From contig DDEJ01000138.1 of the NCBI GenBank assembly GCA_002336405.1, positions 1-24,622 of the forward strand: a stretch of DNA of 24,622 nt. Reading direction: 5' to 3'. The translations under genes and the position numbers were made by a program. Source of the stretch: Rhodobacteraceae bacterium UBA1957. GTDB taxonomy: Bacteria > Pseudomonadota > Alphaproteobacteria > Rhodobacterales > Rhodobacteraceae. The notes below the pieces were generated by a model. The model was not told the DNA's origin. It worked only from the letters and a program-made list of their open reading frames with translations, and made no database searches. This document shows, piece after piece, positions 1 through 8,185 of this stretch (within the stretch, counting starts at the first letter, position 1; each line of letters begins with the position of its first letter).

Positions 1-354
1 GTGGGTTGGGGCCTGGCCTTTGGTGCGATGAATATGGATAAATGGAATTCCATGACCACGGCGCAACAAGAGATCATGACCACAGAACTTGACGCCTTGA
101 ACGAGAGTATGTGGGCAGAAACCGCAACTGAAGATGAAGTGGCAATCTCGTGCATCACCGGCGGCGACTGCGCCATTGGTGGAAAAGGGGCGATGAAGCT
201 GGTCACACCGTCGGCAGATGATCTCGCGTTGCGCGATAAAATTACCACAGAAGTCGTTCTCAAGCGCCGGGCCAAGCGTTGTGGAGCTGACTGCGCTGCC
301 AGCTGGAACGCAACCGTGGGTCAAATCCTAGGCATGACTGCCAAAGCAGACTAA
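1..354 (+). CDS. TRAP transporter substrate-binding protein (DctP family), 3' part
   Basis: This is the C-terminal 117 codons of a periplasmic substrate-binding protein of a tripartite ATP-independent periplasmic (TRAP) transporter; the 5' end lies outside the window. The visible part is mostly helical, with an alternating W/Q/E/L pattern (WNSMTTAQQEIM) typical of the DctP C-terminal helices, and a short cysteine-bearing segment (SCITGGDCAIGGKGAM) seen in roseobacter TRAP binding proteins. It ends at a TAA at 352-354. The next two genes downstream are recognisable small and large TRAP permeases, which supports the assignment. The frame is clean here, unlike the permeases, so the lesions described downstream do not extend into this part. 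A strong stem-loop follows 15 bases after the stop. The substrate is unknown; the downstream oxoprolinase-family gene suggests a cyclic amide or amino acid derivative, which is inference only. Confidence 0.8.
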   Translation: MGWGLAFGAMNMDKWNSMTTAQQEIMTTELDALNESMWAETATEDEVAISCITGGDCAIGGKGAMKLVTPSADDLALRDKITTEVVLKRRAKRCGADCAASWNATVGQILGMTAKAD

Positions 355-369
355 GGTACTGATTAGTCA

Positions 370-404
370 TTGGGCGGCCAGTCTCTAAGGCATTGGCCGC
401 CCAA
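370..404 (+). promoter_or_regulatory. Stem-loop after the TRAP binding protein gene
   Basis: An 11-base perfect inverted repeat (arm TTGGGCGGCCA at 370-380, partner 394-404) encloses a 13-base loop. It begins 15 bases after the binding protein stop and ends 34 bases before the small permease start. No T run follows, so a simple intrinsic terminator is unlikely. Position and strength fit an mRNA-stabilising or attenuating hairpin between binding protein and permease. Confidence 0.6.
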
Positions 405-438
405 ATTGTATTGATGGGGTCACAAAGGGAGCGTAAAG

Positions 439-1000
439 ATGTTGGAAAAACACTATTTGCAACCCGCAAGCTTAGTCTTTGGATGACTTGGTTTGGCGGC
501 GCTTTGATTGTTTTATCGGCCTTTTTGGTGACCTTGGAAATTTTTTACGTAAATTGTTTAATATTTCTTTGGGTGGGGCGGATGAACTGTCTGGCTACGG
601 TTTTGGCGTCGCCACCACATTTGCGCTGTCTTTTGCCCTCCTTGAACGGGCGCATATCCGGGTCGATGCTGTGATTGCGGTTCTGCCGAAACGGCTGCAT
701 GTAGCAATCAATTTTCTTGGATTGTGGCTCTTAATTGGCTTTGCTTTCATCCTCACCGCGATGGTCTGGAGCATGGTAGCAGACACCTTAACCCATGGAT
801 CACGTTCCATCACGCCCATGCGGGTGCCGTTGATGATCCCACAACTGCCATGGTTATTTGGCTGGGTGTTTTTTGTCTTCACCGGGATGCTGATTACTCT
901 GGTCTCGCTGCAACGACTGTGGCGGCGTGACCGCGATGGTGTGCAGGCATTAATTGGCGTCAAATCAATTGATGAACAAATCAAAGATGAAAGCGTTTAG
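439..1000 (+). pseudogene. TRAP transporter small permease (DctQ family), frameshifted
   Basis: Read across three frames, this stretch encodes a DctQ-type membrane protein of about 185 residues. The ATG at 439 follows a GGGAG ribosome binding site and gives MLEKHYLQPASLVFG before a TGA at 484. The next segment (MTWFGGALIVLSAF...) lies in the next frame from 483. The rest (LRKLFNISLGGADELSGYG, then ALLERAHIRVDAVI and two further membrane segments) lies in a third frame to the TAG at 998-1000. Each switch is what a single missing base would cause: one near 478-483 and one in a T run near 543-548. Conserved DctQ hallmarks (GGADELSGY, RAHIRVD) are intact. The protein cannot be made full length as it stands. 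Homopolymer sequencing error could explain one lesion, but together with the lesions in the following gene genuine decay is more likely. Confidence 0.8.
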
Positions 1001-1003
1001 AAC

Positions 1004-2284
1004 ATGCTGACAAAACGCTCTTTATTCTCCTCGGTCTCATTGGTCTTGCGGTTCCTATTGCCACCTCTCTGGGTTGGCTGGGTTTAATTCTGCAACATTT
1101 CGACAGTCCGATGCCACTTTATCGCGCCATGTCCGATATGGCGTGGCAAACCAGCACGGATTTCTTGCTTGTTGCAATACCAATGTTTATTTTGCTCGGC
1201 GAAATTTTGCTGCGCACAGGCATAACCGAATGAATGTATGACGGGATCGTCAAATGACTGGGCTGGCTGCCGGGTGGGTTGATGCATTCCAATATTGGGT
1301 CCTCAGCCCTGTTTGCGGCGACCTCAGGGTCCTCAGTTGCGACCGCCGCAACGATCAGAACTGTGGCCGTGCCACAGATAGCGAAACGCGGCTATAATGA
1401 ACTACTGTTTTTGGGTACGATTGCTGCCGGCGGCACGTTGGGAATGCTCATTCCACCCTCGATCAATCTGATTCTTTATGGGTTGCTGACCAACACCTCG
1501 GTGCCAGAGCTTTATCTGGCAGGGTTTATCCCCGGCCTACTATTGGCGGGATTGTTTATGGGGACCGTTGTTATTCTTTGCCTGATAAACCGGCTTGGGG
1601 TGGTGAGCGCCTGCGTTATACGTGGGGTGCACGGATGCGGGCGCTTCCCGCGCCAATCCCATCACTGGGAATTTTTCTTGCCGTCGTCGGGTCGATTTAT
1701 GCAGGTCTGGCCACGCCGACTGAAGCGGCCTCGCTTGGGGTTGTTGCCGTATTGGCGCTTGCAGCGACAAATGGCATGCTCACCCTTGATATGTTGCGCC
1801 AAGCGATTGAGGGGACCATGCGCACCACCGCAGTGATCAGGTTGATCATAATCGCCGCGGTTTTTCTAAACTTTGTACTGTCGATCATTGGGTTGACACA
1901 GGCAGTGGCCGATTTCGGCACCGGACTGGGCTGAACACCGATGCAGACCATGCTGATGATCGTCTTGGTGCTAATCCTCGTCGGATGTTTTATGGAGACC
2001 CTATCGATGTTGCTAACCACGGCGCCGTTGATCACACCGATCGTCATTGCGCTCGGGTTTGATCCAGTTTGGTTTGGCATCTTGCTGATGGTTCTGCTTG
2101 AAACTGCGTTAAACACCCCACCGATCGGTATCAACCTGTATGTGGTTCAAGGGGTGCGCCGACGCGGAGAGATGACAGATGTGATGAAAGGGGCCCACCG
2201 TTTGTGGCAAAGATGTTTATCATGCTGGCCTTGTTACTTTGGGCACCAGGACTTGCGCTCTGGCTACCGTCTCTATTTTACTGA
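1004..2284 (+). pseudogene. TRAP transporter large permease (DctM family), three nonsense codons and three frameshifts
   Basis: Joined across frames, this encodes a DctM-type large permease of about 426 residues: LFILLGLIGLAVPIA, then HSNIGSSALFAATSGSSVA, then GTLGMLIPPSINLILYG, then TTAPLITPIVIALGFDPVWF and ITPPIGINLY-like (here NTPPIGINLY). These are hallmark DctM blocks. Lesions read from the sequence are: a one-base loss in an A run near 1011-1015, a TGA at 1231 where family members have Arg (CGA to TGA), a TGA at 1255 where Trp is expected, a frameshift near 1580-1590, a TGA at 1932 where Trp is expected (GLG-stop-TPMQ), and a frameshift near 2190-2198 before the final LALWLPSLFY and TGA at 2282. 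The start ATG at 1004 lies 3 bases after the small permease stop, as in an operon. The transporter is not expected to work unless another copy exists. Confidence 0.88.
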
Positions 2285-2310
2285 AACAAGCAAACTCAAT
2301 TGTAAAAACA

Positions 2311-2331
2311 GCGTAGCTTGTTTAGCTGCGC
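2311..2331 (+). promoter_or_regulatory. Short stem-loop before the hyuAB ribosome binding site
   Basis: GCGTAGC (2311-2317) pairs with GCTGCGC (2325-2331), with one G-U pair, around a 7-base loop. It sits 26 bases after the dead permease stop and 4 bases before the AGGAGG ribosome binding site. It may shield or expose that site or mark the 3' end of the TRAP message. It could also be chance. Confidence 0.3.
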
Positions 2332-2335
2332 ACAC

Positions 2336-2341
2336 AGGAGG
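2336..2341 (+). promoter_or_regulatory. Ribosome binding site fixing the hyuAB start
   Basis: A perfect AGGAGG lies 6 bases before ATG 2348. This start, rather than the in-frame ATG at 2318, puts the family-typical DRGGTFTDIV motif at residues 7-16. Confidence 0.8.
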
Positions 2342-2347
2342 CGTAAT

Positions 2348-5300
2348 ATGTGGCAGTTTTGGGTGGATCGTGGGGGCACATTTACCGATATCGTCGGGCG
2401 CACCCCTCAGGGTGAGTTGAAGACGCACAAGCTGTTGTCTGAAAACCCTGAGCGCTATGAAGATGCGGCAGTTCAGGGCATCCGAGAGTTACTGAAATTA
2501 CCCGTCGGGACGCCCATACCCAAGGCGACGATCGAGGCCGTTAAAATGGGCACAACTGTAGCCACCAATGCGCTGCTCGAACGCAAGGGGGACCGCACAT
2601 TGTTGCTGATCACCCAAGGCCTCGGCGATCTATTGCGCATCGGCTATCAGAACCGTCCCAAATTATTCGAACTCAACATCATACTGCCAGAATTGCTGTA
2701 TGAGCAGGCATTGGAAGTAACCGAACGCATCGCCAGTGACGGCGAGGTGCTAACGCCGCTCGACGAAGCTCAGGTGCTGCAAAGTCTGAAAACAGCATTT
2801 CAGGACGGATTTAGATCTGTCGCTGTGGCTTTTATGCATGGCTATAAGTTTCATGACCACGAACTACGGGTTGGGCAGTTGGCCCGTCAAGTGGGGTTTG
2901 ACCAAGTATCTCTGAGCCATCAAGCCAGCCCGTTGGTCAAGCTGGTGTCGCGCGGCGATACTGCGGTGGTGGATGCCTATCTTTCGCCGCTGCTGCGGCG
3001 CTATGTCAAACAGGTGCAGCAGGCTTTGGGAGATGAAAATAAACTCATGTTCATGCAATCCAATGGTGGATTGACAGACGCTAAACTCTTTCAGGGCAAA
3101 GATGCAATATTGTCAGGCCCTGCGGGCGGGGTCGTCGGCATGACAAAAACCGCAAACCAAATCGGCTATGACAAGCTGATCGGCTTTGATATGGGTGGCA
3201 CCTCAACAGATGTTTGCCATTTTGCCGGTGATTATGAACGCTCATTCGAGACCGAAGTCGCCGGTGTCCGGATGCGGGCCCCGATGATGAATATCCACAC
3301 GGTGGCAGCCGGTGGTGGATCAATTCTCGGTTTTCGCGATGGTCGCTTGCAGGTGGGCCCCGAAAGCGCCGGTGCGAACCCCGGTCCAGCCAGTTACCGG
3401 CGGGGCGGACCATTAACGGTAACCGATTGCAACGTCTTGCTCGGCAAACTTCAACCAGATCAATTTCCCAATGTTTTTGGCCCCGGTGGGGACGCACCGC
3501 TGGATGCTAATATTGTACGACAGAAATTTTTAACGCTGGCGCGGAAGGTGGCAGCCAAGACCGGTGACCCAGAAATGCCTCCGGAACAATTGGCGCAGGG
3601 ATTCTTGCGTATCGCGGTTGAAAACATGTCCAATGCGATCAAAAAAATCTCGGTCCAGCGGGGCTATGATGTCACCCGCTACACGATGAATTGTTTTGGT
3701 GGCGCAGGCGGGCAGCACGCTTGCTTGGTTGCTGATGTGCTGGGTATCGAGACGGTTTTCATTCATCCATTTGCGGGCGTTTTATCAGCCTTCGGGATGG
3801 GCCTAGCAGATGTGCGAGCCATCAAAGAGCACCAGTTCGAACAAGATGTGTCACACATCGCTGCCGCTGAAGCCGTCTTGGCCGATTTAGACCATCAGAC
3901 TAGGGCACAGGTCCACGAGCAAGGTATTCCCGACGCTCAAATTTCGCTGGTGCGCAGCGCCCATATCCGAACCGACGGATCCCACCAATCGCTGCCAGTC
4001 GCCTTTGGCTCTGAGGCGGAAATGCGGGCCGGATTTGACGCCGCACACCAACAGCGGTTTGGCTTTATCCCCTCCTATCAACGGTTGATCATTGAACTGT
4101 TAACATCCGAGGCGGTCGGCGCCACGGGCGAGGCCGCGCAGGTCGGCGATCAGGTAACGCAAATTGATACTGAAATGCGCCCCGTCACGATGTACTCTGA
4201 TGGCGATTGGAAAGATGTACCGCTGATTAACCGCCTGTCAATGAGACACGGCGATACTGTCAACGGCCCAGCGATCCTGTTTGAGCCCACTGGTACCAAC
4301 ATCGTTGAGCACGGATGGCAAGCAGAAGTTGTCTCAGGCGCCAATCTTATACTGCGGCGGATTGTACCACTGGCACGCGAGAACGCCATCGGAACCCGGG
4401 TTGATCCAGTGATGCTTGAGGTGTTTAACAATTTGTTCATGTCGATTGCCGAACAAATGGGTGCAACCCTTGAAAACACCGCCTATTCAGTGAACATTAA
4501 AGAACGCCTCGACTTTTCCTGCGCACTTTTTACACCACAGGGAGATCTGGTGGCCAATGCGCCTCATGTGCCCGTACATCTGGGTTCAATGAGTGAGAGC
4601 GTGCGAAAAATTCTCAAACAGAATCAGGGACGCATCCGCTCAGGTGATGTTTTCATGATGAACAATCCCTTCAACGGCGGCACTCACCTGCCCGATGTGA
4701 CCGTGATCACACCAGTTTTTGATCCAGATGGCGGGCAGATTATCTTTGTCGTCGCATCGCGCGGACATCATGCTGACATCGGAGGCAAAACGCCTGGCTC
4801 TGCCCCCCCTGACAGCCGTCATATTGATGAGGAAGGGGTGCTGATTGAGAATTTTTTGTTGGTTAAGCAGGGGCAATTACAGGCGGATAAGACCCGGGCG
4901 CTGCTGGCCTCTGGCCCGTATCCGTGCCGTAATATCGACCAAAATATGGCAGATCTTTCGGCACAGATTGCTGCCAACGCAACCGGTGCCGCAGAGCTTT
5001 CAAAGGTGGTTTCCCAATATAGCTTGGATGTAGTGCACGCCTATATGAAGCATGTGCAGGACAATGCCGAAGAGAGTGTAAGACGGGTTATAGCGGTCCT
5101 AAAAGACAGCCATTTTACCTATCCTCTAGACAGTGGTGCGCAGATAAAAGTTCAGATTTCAGTCAACAAAAAAGCGCGTAGCGCGTTGATTGATTTCACA
5201 GGAACCTCACCACAGGACCCGCTGAACTACAATGCGCCGCTGGCCGTGTGCCGGGCCGTGGTGCTTTATGTTTTTCGCACGCTGGTTGGCTCAGATATCC

Positions 5301-5932
5301 CAATGAACGAAGGGTGTATGAAACCCATTGAGCTGTTGGTTTCAAAGGGCTCAATGATCCATCCCGCTTATCCCGCTGCGGTGATATCGGGCAATACTGA
5401 GGTCAGTCAGGCGGTTGCTGACACATTGTTTGGCGCTTTGGGGGTTCTGGCTGGATCTCAGGGCACGATGAATAACTTCGTCTATGGCAACGAAACCTAT
5501 CAAAATTATGAAACCATTTGTGGGGGCACAGGGGCTGGCGACGGCTTTAACGGGGCGAGTGCCGTGCACAGCCATATGACCAATACCCGCATGACTGATC
5601 CCGAAGTGCTTGAGAACCGCTTTCCAGTTCGGCTAGAGGAATTTTCAATTCGGAAAGGATCTGGGGGACAAGGCGCGTTTGTGGGCGGCGATGGCATTGT
5701 CCGTAAATTGCGATTTCTAACCGAGATGACTGCGACTGTTTTGACCTCCCATCGCAAAACTGCGCCCTTTGGGGCTGCGGGGGGGGCTGCGGGAAAACGC
5801 GGCGAAAATGCGGTCATTCGAACCGATGGGACCAGAGTGCCCTTAGGTGGCAATGCCCAGGTCACAATGGGAGTTGGAGATATTTTCGTACTCAAATCCC
5901 CCGGTGGTGGCGGCTTTGGAGACCCTGTATGA
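2348..5932 (+). CDS. Fused hydantoinase/oxoprolinase family protein (HyuA-HyuB)
   Basis: This 1194-residue protein has the layout of ATP-dependent 5-oxoprolinases and N-methylhydantoinases, in which the A and B subunits are joined. The HyuA half begins with the actin-like ATPase motif DRGGTFTDIV (residues 7-16) and carries SGPAGGVVGM and the second phosphate motif FDMGGTSTDV (about 280-289). The HyuB half starts near residue 686 with DPVMLEVFNNLF and contains ENTAYSVNIKERLDFSCALF, GGTHLPDVTV, RGHHADIGGKTPGS (about 805) and the C-terminal SPGGGGFGDP. The length matches fused family members. The enzymes open a cyclic amide (5-oxoproline, hydantoin) with ATP, in the cytoplasm. The frame is intact although the TRAP permeases just upstream are broken. 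Family assignment is firm; the substrate (oxoproline, hydantoin or another imide) cannot be decided. Confidence 0.93.
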   Translation: MWQFWVDRGGTFTDIVGRTPQGELKTHKLLSENPERYEDAAVQGIRELLKLPVGTPIPKATIEAVKMGTTVATNALLERKGDRTLLLITQGLGDLLRIGYQNRPKLFELNIILPELLYEQALEVTERIASDGEVLTPLDEAQVLQSLKTAFQDGFRSVAVAFMHGYKFHDHELRVGQLARQVGFDQVSLSHQASPLVKLVSRGDTAVVDAYLSPLLRRYVKQVQQALGDENKLMFMQSNGGLTDAKLFQGKDAILSGPAGGVVGMTKTANQIGYDKLIGFDMGGTSTDVCHFAGDYERSFETEVAGVRMRAPMMNIHTVAAGGGSILGFRDGRLQVGPESAGANPGPASYRRGGPLTVTDCNVLLGKLQPDQFPNVFGPGGDAPLDANIVRQKFLTLARKVAAKTGDPEMPPEQLAQGFLRIAVENMSNAIKKISVQRGYDVTRYTMNCFGGAGGQHACLVADVLGIETVFIHPFAGVLSAFGMGLADVRAIKEHQFEQDVSHIAAAEAVLADLDHQTRAQVHEQGIPDAQISLVRSAHIRTDGSHQSLPVAFGSEAEMRAGFDAAHQQRFGFIPSYQRLIIELLTSEAVGATGEAAQVGDQVTQIDTEMRPVTMYSDGDWKDVPLINRLSMRHGDTVNGPAILFEPTGTNIVEHGWQAEVVSGANLILRRIVPLARENAIGTRVDPVMLEVFNNLFMSIAEQMGATLENTAYSVNIKERLDFSCALFTPQGDLVANAPHVPVHLGSMSESVRKILKQNQGRIRSGDVFMMNNPFNGGTHLPDVTVITPVFDPDGGQIIFVVASRGHHADIGGKTPGSAPPDSRHIDEEGVLIENFLLVKQGQLQADKTRALLASGPYPCRNIDQNMADLSAQIAANATGAAELSKVVSQYSLDVVHAYMKHVQDNAEESVRRVIAVLKDSHFTYPLDSGAQIKVQISVNKKARSALIDFTGTSPQDPLNYNAPLAVCRAVVLYVFRTLVGSDIPMNEGCMKPIELLVSKGSMIHPAYPAAVISGNTEVSQAVADTLFGALGVLAGSQGTMNNFVYGNETYQNYETICGGTGAGDGFNGASAVHSHMTNTRMTDPEVLENRFPVRLEEFSIRKGSGGQGAFVGGDGIVRKLRFLTEMTATVLTSHRKTAPFGAAGGAAGKRGENAVIRTDGTRVPLGGNAQVTMGVGDIFVLKSPGGGGFGDPV

Positions 5933-6310
5933 CGCCGACGTTTATGGCCACAACTCGAGCACTTTGATAGTGGGTGACGCACCACCTTGGCGGCACCCTA
6001 AATGTTGGTCAAATCAGCCAGTCGTACGGGGTAAGAAGATTTTTTTAGGCTCGTGCCGCCTATTGGTGGGGCCTGTTTGAAAGTCTGCTGCCAAATTCAA
6101 CACCTGCGACCCTGCCAGCTGCGCCTTGGGCTACATGTCAACCCATTGCAGTAATCAGGTCGCAGATCAGTGGCGCAAATAACATTTGAGGACAAATGAA
6201 AAAAGGTTTTGCACCCTGCGTCCATCAAAGGTCATGGCGGACCTGAACCGTTGCAACAACTCGGTGTTGTGAAAGGCCGTTAAAGCTTTGCCTTGGCATG
6301 TATGGGTCCG
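5933..6310. other. Intergenic gap between convergent hyuAB and mttB-like genes
   Basis: I see no convincing gene in these 378 bases. An imperfect hairpin (GGGTGACGC at 5972-5980 pairing with GCGGCACCC at 5990-5998, one mismatch) lies 39 bases after the hyuAB stop but lacks a T run. A 77-codon frame overlapping the end of hyuAB looks like a shadow. The element TTGCAACAACTC at 6251-6262 recurs at 13220-13231. Confidence 0.5.
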
Positions 6311-7882
6311 TCAAAAATCAGTTGCAACGCCACCTTCGCTTTTTCGCCTTGCAACAAATGCATCAAGTTCTTCACGAATAGCAAGATCCATGGGAGGGGT
6401 TTGGAAATCTCTCAAAATTTGTTTCCAAATCCGATGTGCGCGCTCAACTGTCATAACACTTCCTCGATCTTCCCAGTTTTCAAAATTCGACCAATCAGAT
6501 AAAAATGGGCTGTAAAATGCCGTCTCATAGCGGTCTTGTGTGTGCTGTGTCCCAAAGAAATGCCCACCTTGGCCAACCTCGGCAATCGTGTCAAACGCCA
6601 GCTCACTTTCACCATAGTTCACGGGTTGCATATATTTGATCATTTGCTGCAATTGCTCGCAATCCATGACCAATTTCTCATACGAGGCGCAGAGCCCACC
6701 TTCCAGCCAACCCGCCGCATGATACACCATATGCGTACCAGAAGTGATGGCAGCAGATAACGAGTTCGCGCTTTCCCAAGTCGCTTGATTGTCAGGCGCA
6801 TTCGACACACAGGTATTCGAGGCCCGCAAAGGCAACCTGTAAAAACGGGCCATTTGCCCGGTCATTTGGGTTGCGCGCATATATTCAGGCGTTCCAAAAG
6901 CTGGCGCACCGGTTTTCATATCGACGTTAGAGCTGAACGTACCAATTGCGCAGGGGCAACCGGGATTGATTATTTGGATCAGAACAACGGCGCATAGCGC
7001 CTCTGCAATGGACTGCGCCACGGTACCCGCCAAAGTTATGGGTGACATCGCCCCCGCCAACGTAAATGGTGTAACAACTGTCGGCTGCCCGCAGCGTGAC
7101 AAACGCATCAGCCCATCCAACATGGGGAAATCATGTTTAAGCGGCGAGGTGGAATTTATGTTGGTGAACATGCGTGGCGTCTGTGCAAATTGTTGTTCGC
7201 TCAAGCCGCCGGCAATGCGTACCATTTCCATAACGTCATCAACGCGCCCTGCCCCCAGTGAATAAGCATGAACCACTTTGTCGCTTAGCGTCAGGTGGTC
7301 GTGCAGACAATCCAGATGGCGCACCGACGCATGGCTGTCTACAGGTTCTACGGGATAACCGCCTATAAAATGAATGCAATTAAAATATTGCGATAACTTC
7401 ACCAAGTCTCGGTGGCTTTGCCTGTCACCGGGCCGTCTGCCACGTTCCAAATCTGCGCAGTTGGGCGGGGACGCAATGGACCCGAACACCATGTGTTGGC
7501 CACCGATGATAATCTGGCGGTCAAGGTTGCGCGGAGTGATTGAAAATTTTTCAGGTGCGTGGGCTAGCTTGTCCATAACCAAGGTGCGATCCATCTTGAC
7601 CAACGCCCCATTAGGTGTCTCGTTCGATATCGTGCAGCCGGCTTGTCGCAGAGTATCGACCGCTTCCAGGTTGAGAAACTCAACACCAACTTCTTCAAGA
7701 ATGCGCATGGCGGTATGATGAATTGCGGCAACCCCTTCAGGCGGCAATGGCGCGATTGGGGTGTCTGTATTCTTGGGGATTTGCCATGCGATTTGCTGCA
7801 AGCCCACCGCATTTGCACGCTTATTGCCTTTACGCCCCCCTGACCCTCGCCTTGCGCGACTTGGTTTATTATCCGACTGCAC
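6311..7882 (-). CDS. Trimethylamine methyltransferase (MttB) family protein, non-pyrrolysine type
   Basis: This 523-residue protein belongs to the COG5598/MttB superfamily. It has the Arg/Gly/Lys-rich N terminus common in the family (RRGSGGRKGNKRAN), the early block HHTAMRILEEVGVEF (about 55-69), and the barrel blocks TPFTLAGAMSPITLAG (271-286) and LPLRASNTCVSNAPDNQATWE (350-370). The frame is continuous through the region where archaeal MttB carries pyrrolysine, so this is a sense-coded homologue. Some such homologues demethylate quaternary amines such as glycine betaine, passing the methyl group to a corrinoid protein. No corrinoid protein or methyltransferase partner is encoded nearby. The start is GTG at 7882, with AAGGGG 8 bases upstream; no better ATG exists. 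It is transcribed alone, convergent with hyuAB. The substrate is unknown. Confidence 0.85.
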   Translation of the reverse strand: MQSDNKPSRARRGSGGRKGNKRANAVGLQQIAWQIPKNTDTPIAPLPPEGVAAIHHTAMRILEEVGVEFLNLEAVDTLRQAGCTISNETPNGALVKMDRTLVMDKLAHAPEKFSITPRNLDRQIIIGGQHMVFGSIASPPNCADLERGRRPGDRQSHRDLVKLSQYFNCIHFIGGYPVEPVDSHASVRHLDCLHDHLTLSDKVVHAYSLGAGRVDDVMEMVRIAGGLSEQQFAQTPRMFTNINSTSPLKHDFPMLDGLMRLSRCGQPTVVTPFTLAGAMSPITLAGTVAQSIAEALCAVVLIQIINPGCPCAIGTFSSNVDMKTGAPAFGTPEYMRATQMTGQMARFYRLPLRASNTCVSNAPDNQATWESANSLSAAITSGTHMVYHAAGWLEGGLCASYEKLVMDCEQLQQMIKYMQPVNYGESELAFDTIAEVGQGGHFFGTQHTQDRYETAFYSPFLSDWSNFENWEDRGSVMTVERAHRIWKQILRDFQTPPMDLAIREELDAFVARRKSEGGVATDF

Positions 7883-8185
7883 GTTGGTGACCCCTTATTT
7901 ATTTTTATTGGGAATTAGAGGTTGGAGTTGATAAGTTTTATAGCGATAATGTCGGCAGGCATTACGATGGCTTGCGGTAATAAACCCATTTTTTCAACAT
8001 ACTCACCGTCTACATGTTCTGCGTCTGATGCGGTCTGTCAACTTATTTATGCCGCTTTCCGTCGCAAGGCCGCAAACCGGATCCAGCAGTTCAGTGGCGC
8101 ACATTTTCGCATTCCGACGCCCCGCACGGGTGCCTTTGGGCGGTTGCCGACGGCCCATAACTGAGACGCATGGTAAAGACAGAAA
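7883..8185. other. Gap with possible gene remnants
   Basis: No intact gene is visible. On the minus strand a 51-codon frame (8158 to 8003, starting MGRRQPPKGTRAGRRNAKMC) has no ribosome binding site. Another frame just beyond it reads DGEYVEKMGLLPQAIVMPAD and continues to a stop near the mttB-like leader. The Arg/Gly-rich beginning recalls MttB-family N termini. These may be degraded pieces of a lost gene; I cannot identify them. The last 40 bases before 7882 are the A/T-rich leader of the mttB-like gene. Confidence 0.3.

Noticed and set aside
1231..1934. TGA read as tryptophan (alternative code), which would remove two of the three stops in dctM
   Set aside because: One TGA replaces an expected Arg, five frameshifts remain, and TGA ends several intact genes here (for example the HAD, UPF0261 and short aldolase genes in ATGA overlaps).
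3081..3497. 138-codon minus-strand frame
   Set aside because: It is a shadow of the conserved HyuA ATPase region, with low-complexity Arg/His-rich translation.
5847..6080. 77-codon plus-strand frame over the hyuAB end
   Set aside because: It overlaps the conserved C terminus of hyuAB, has no ribosome binding site and shows no recognisable motif.
5933..6310. Insertion sequence remnant in the hyuAB/mttB-like gap
   Set aside because: No terminal inverted repeats, target duplication or transposase motif could be made out.
6780..6840. Pyrrolysine-containing MttB
   Set aside because: No in-frame TAG is present; the frame is continuous with sense codons through the corresponding region.
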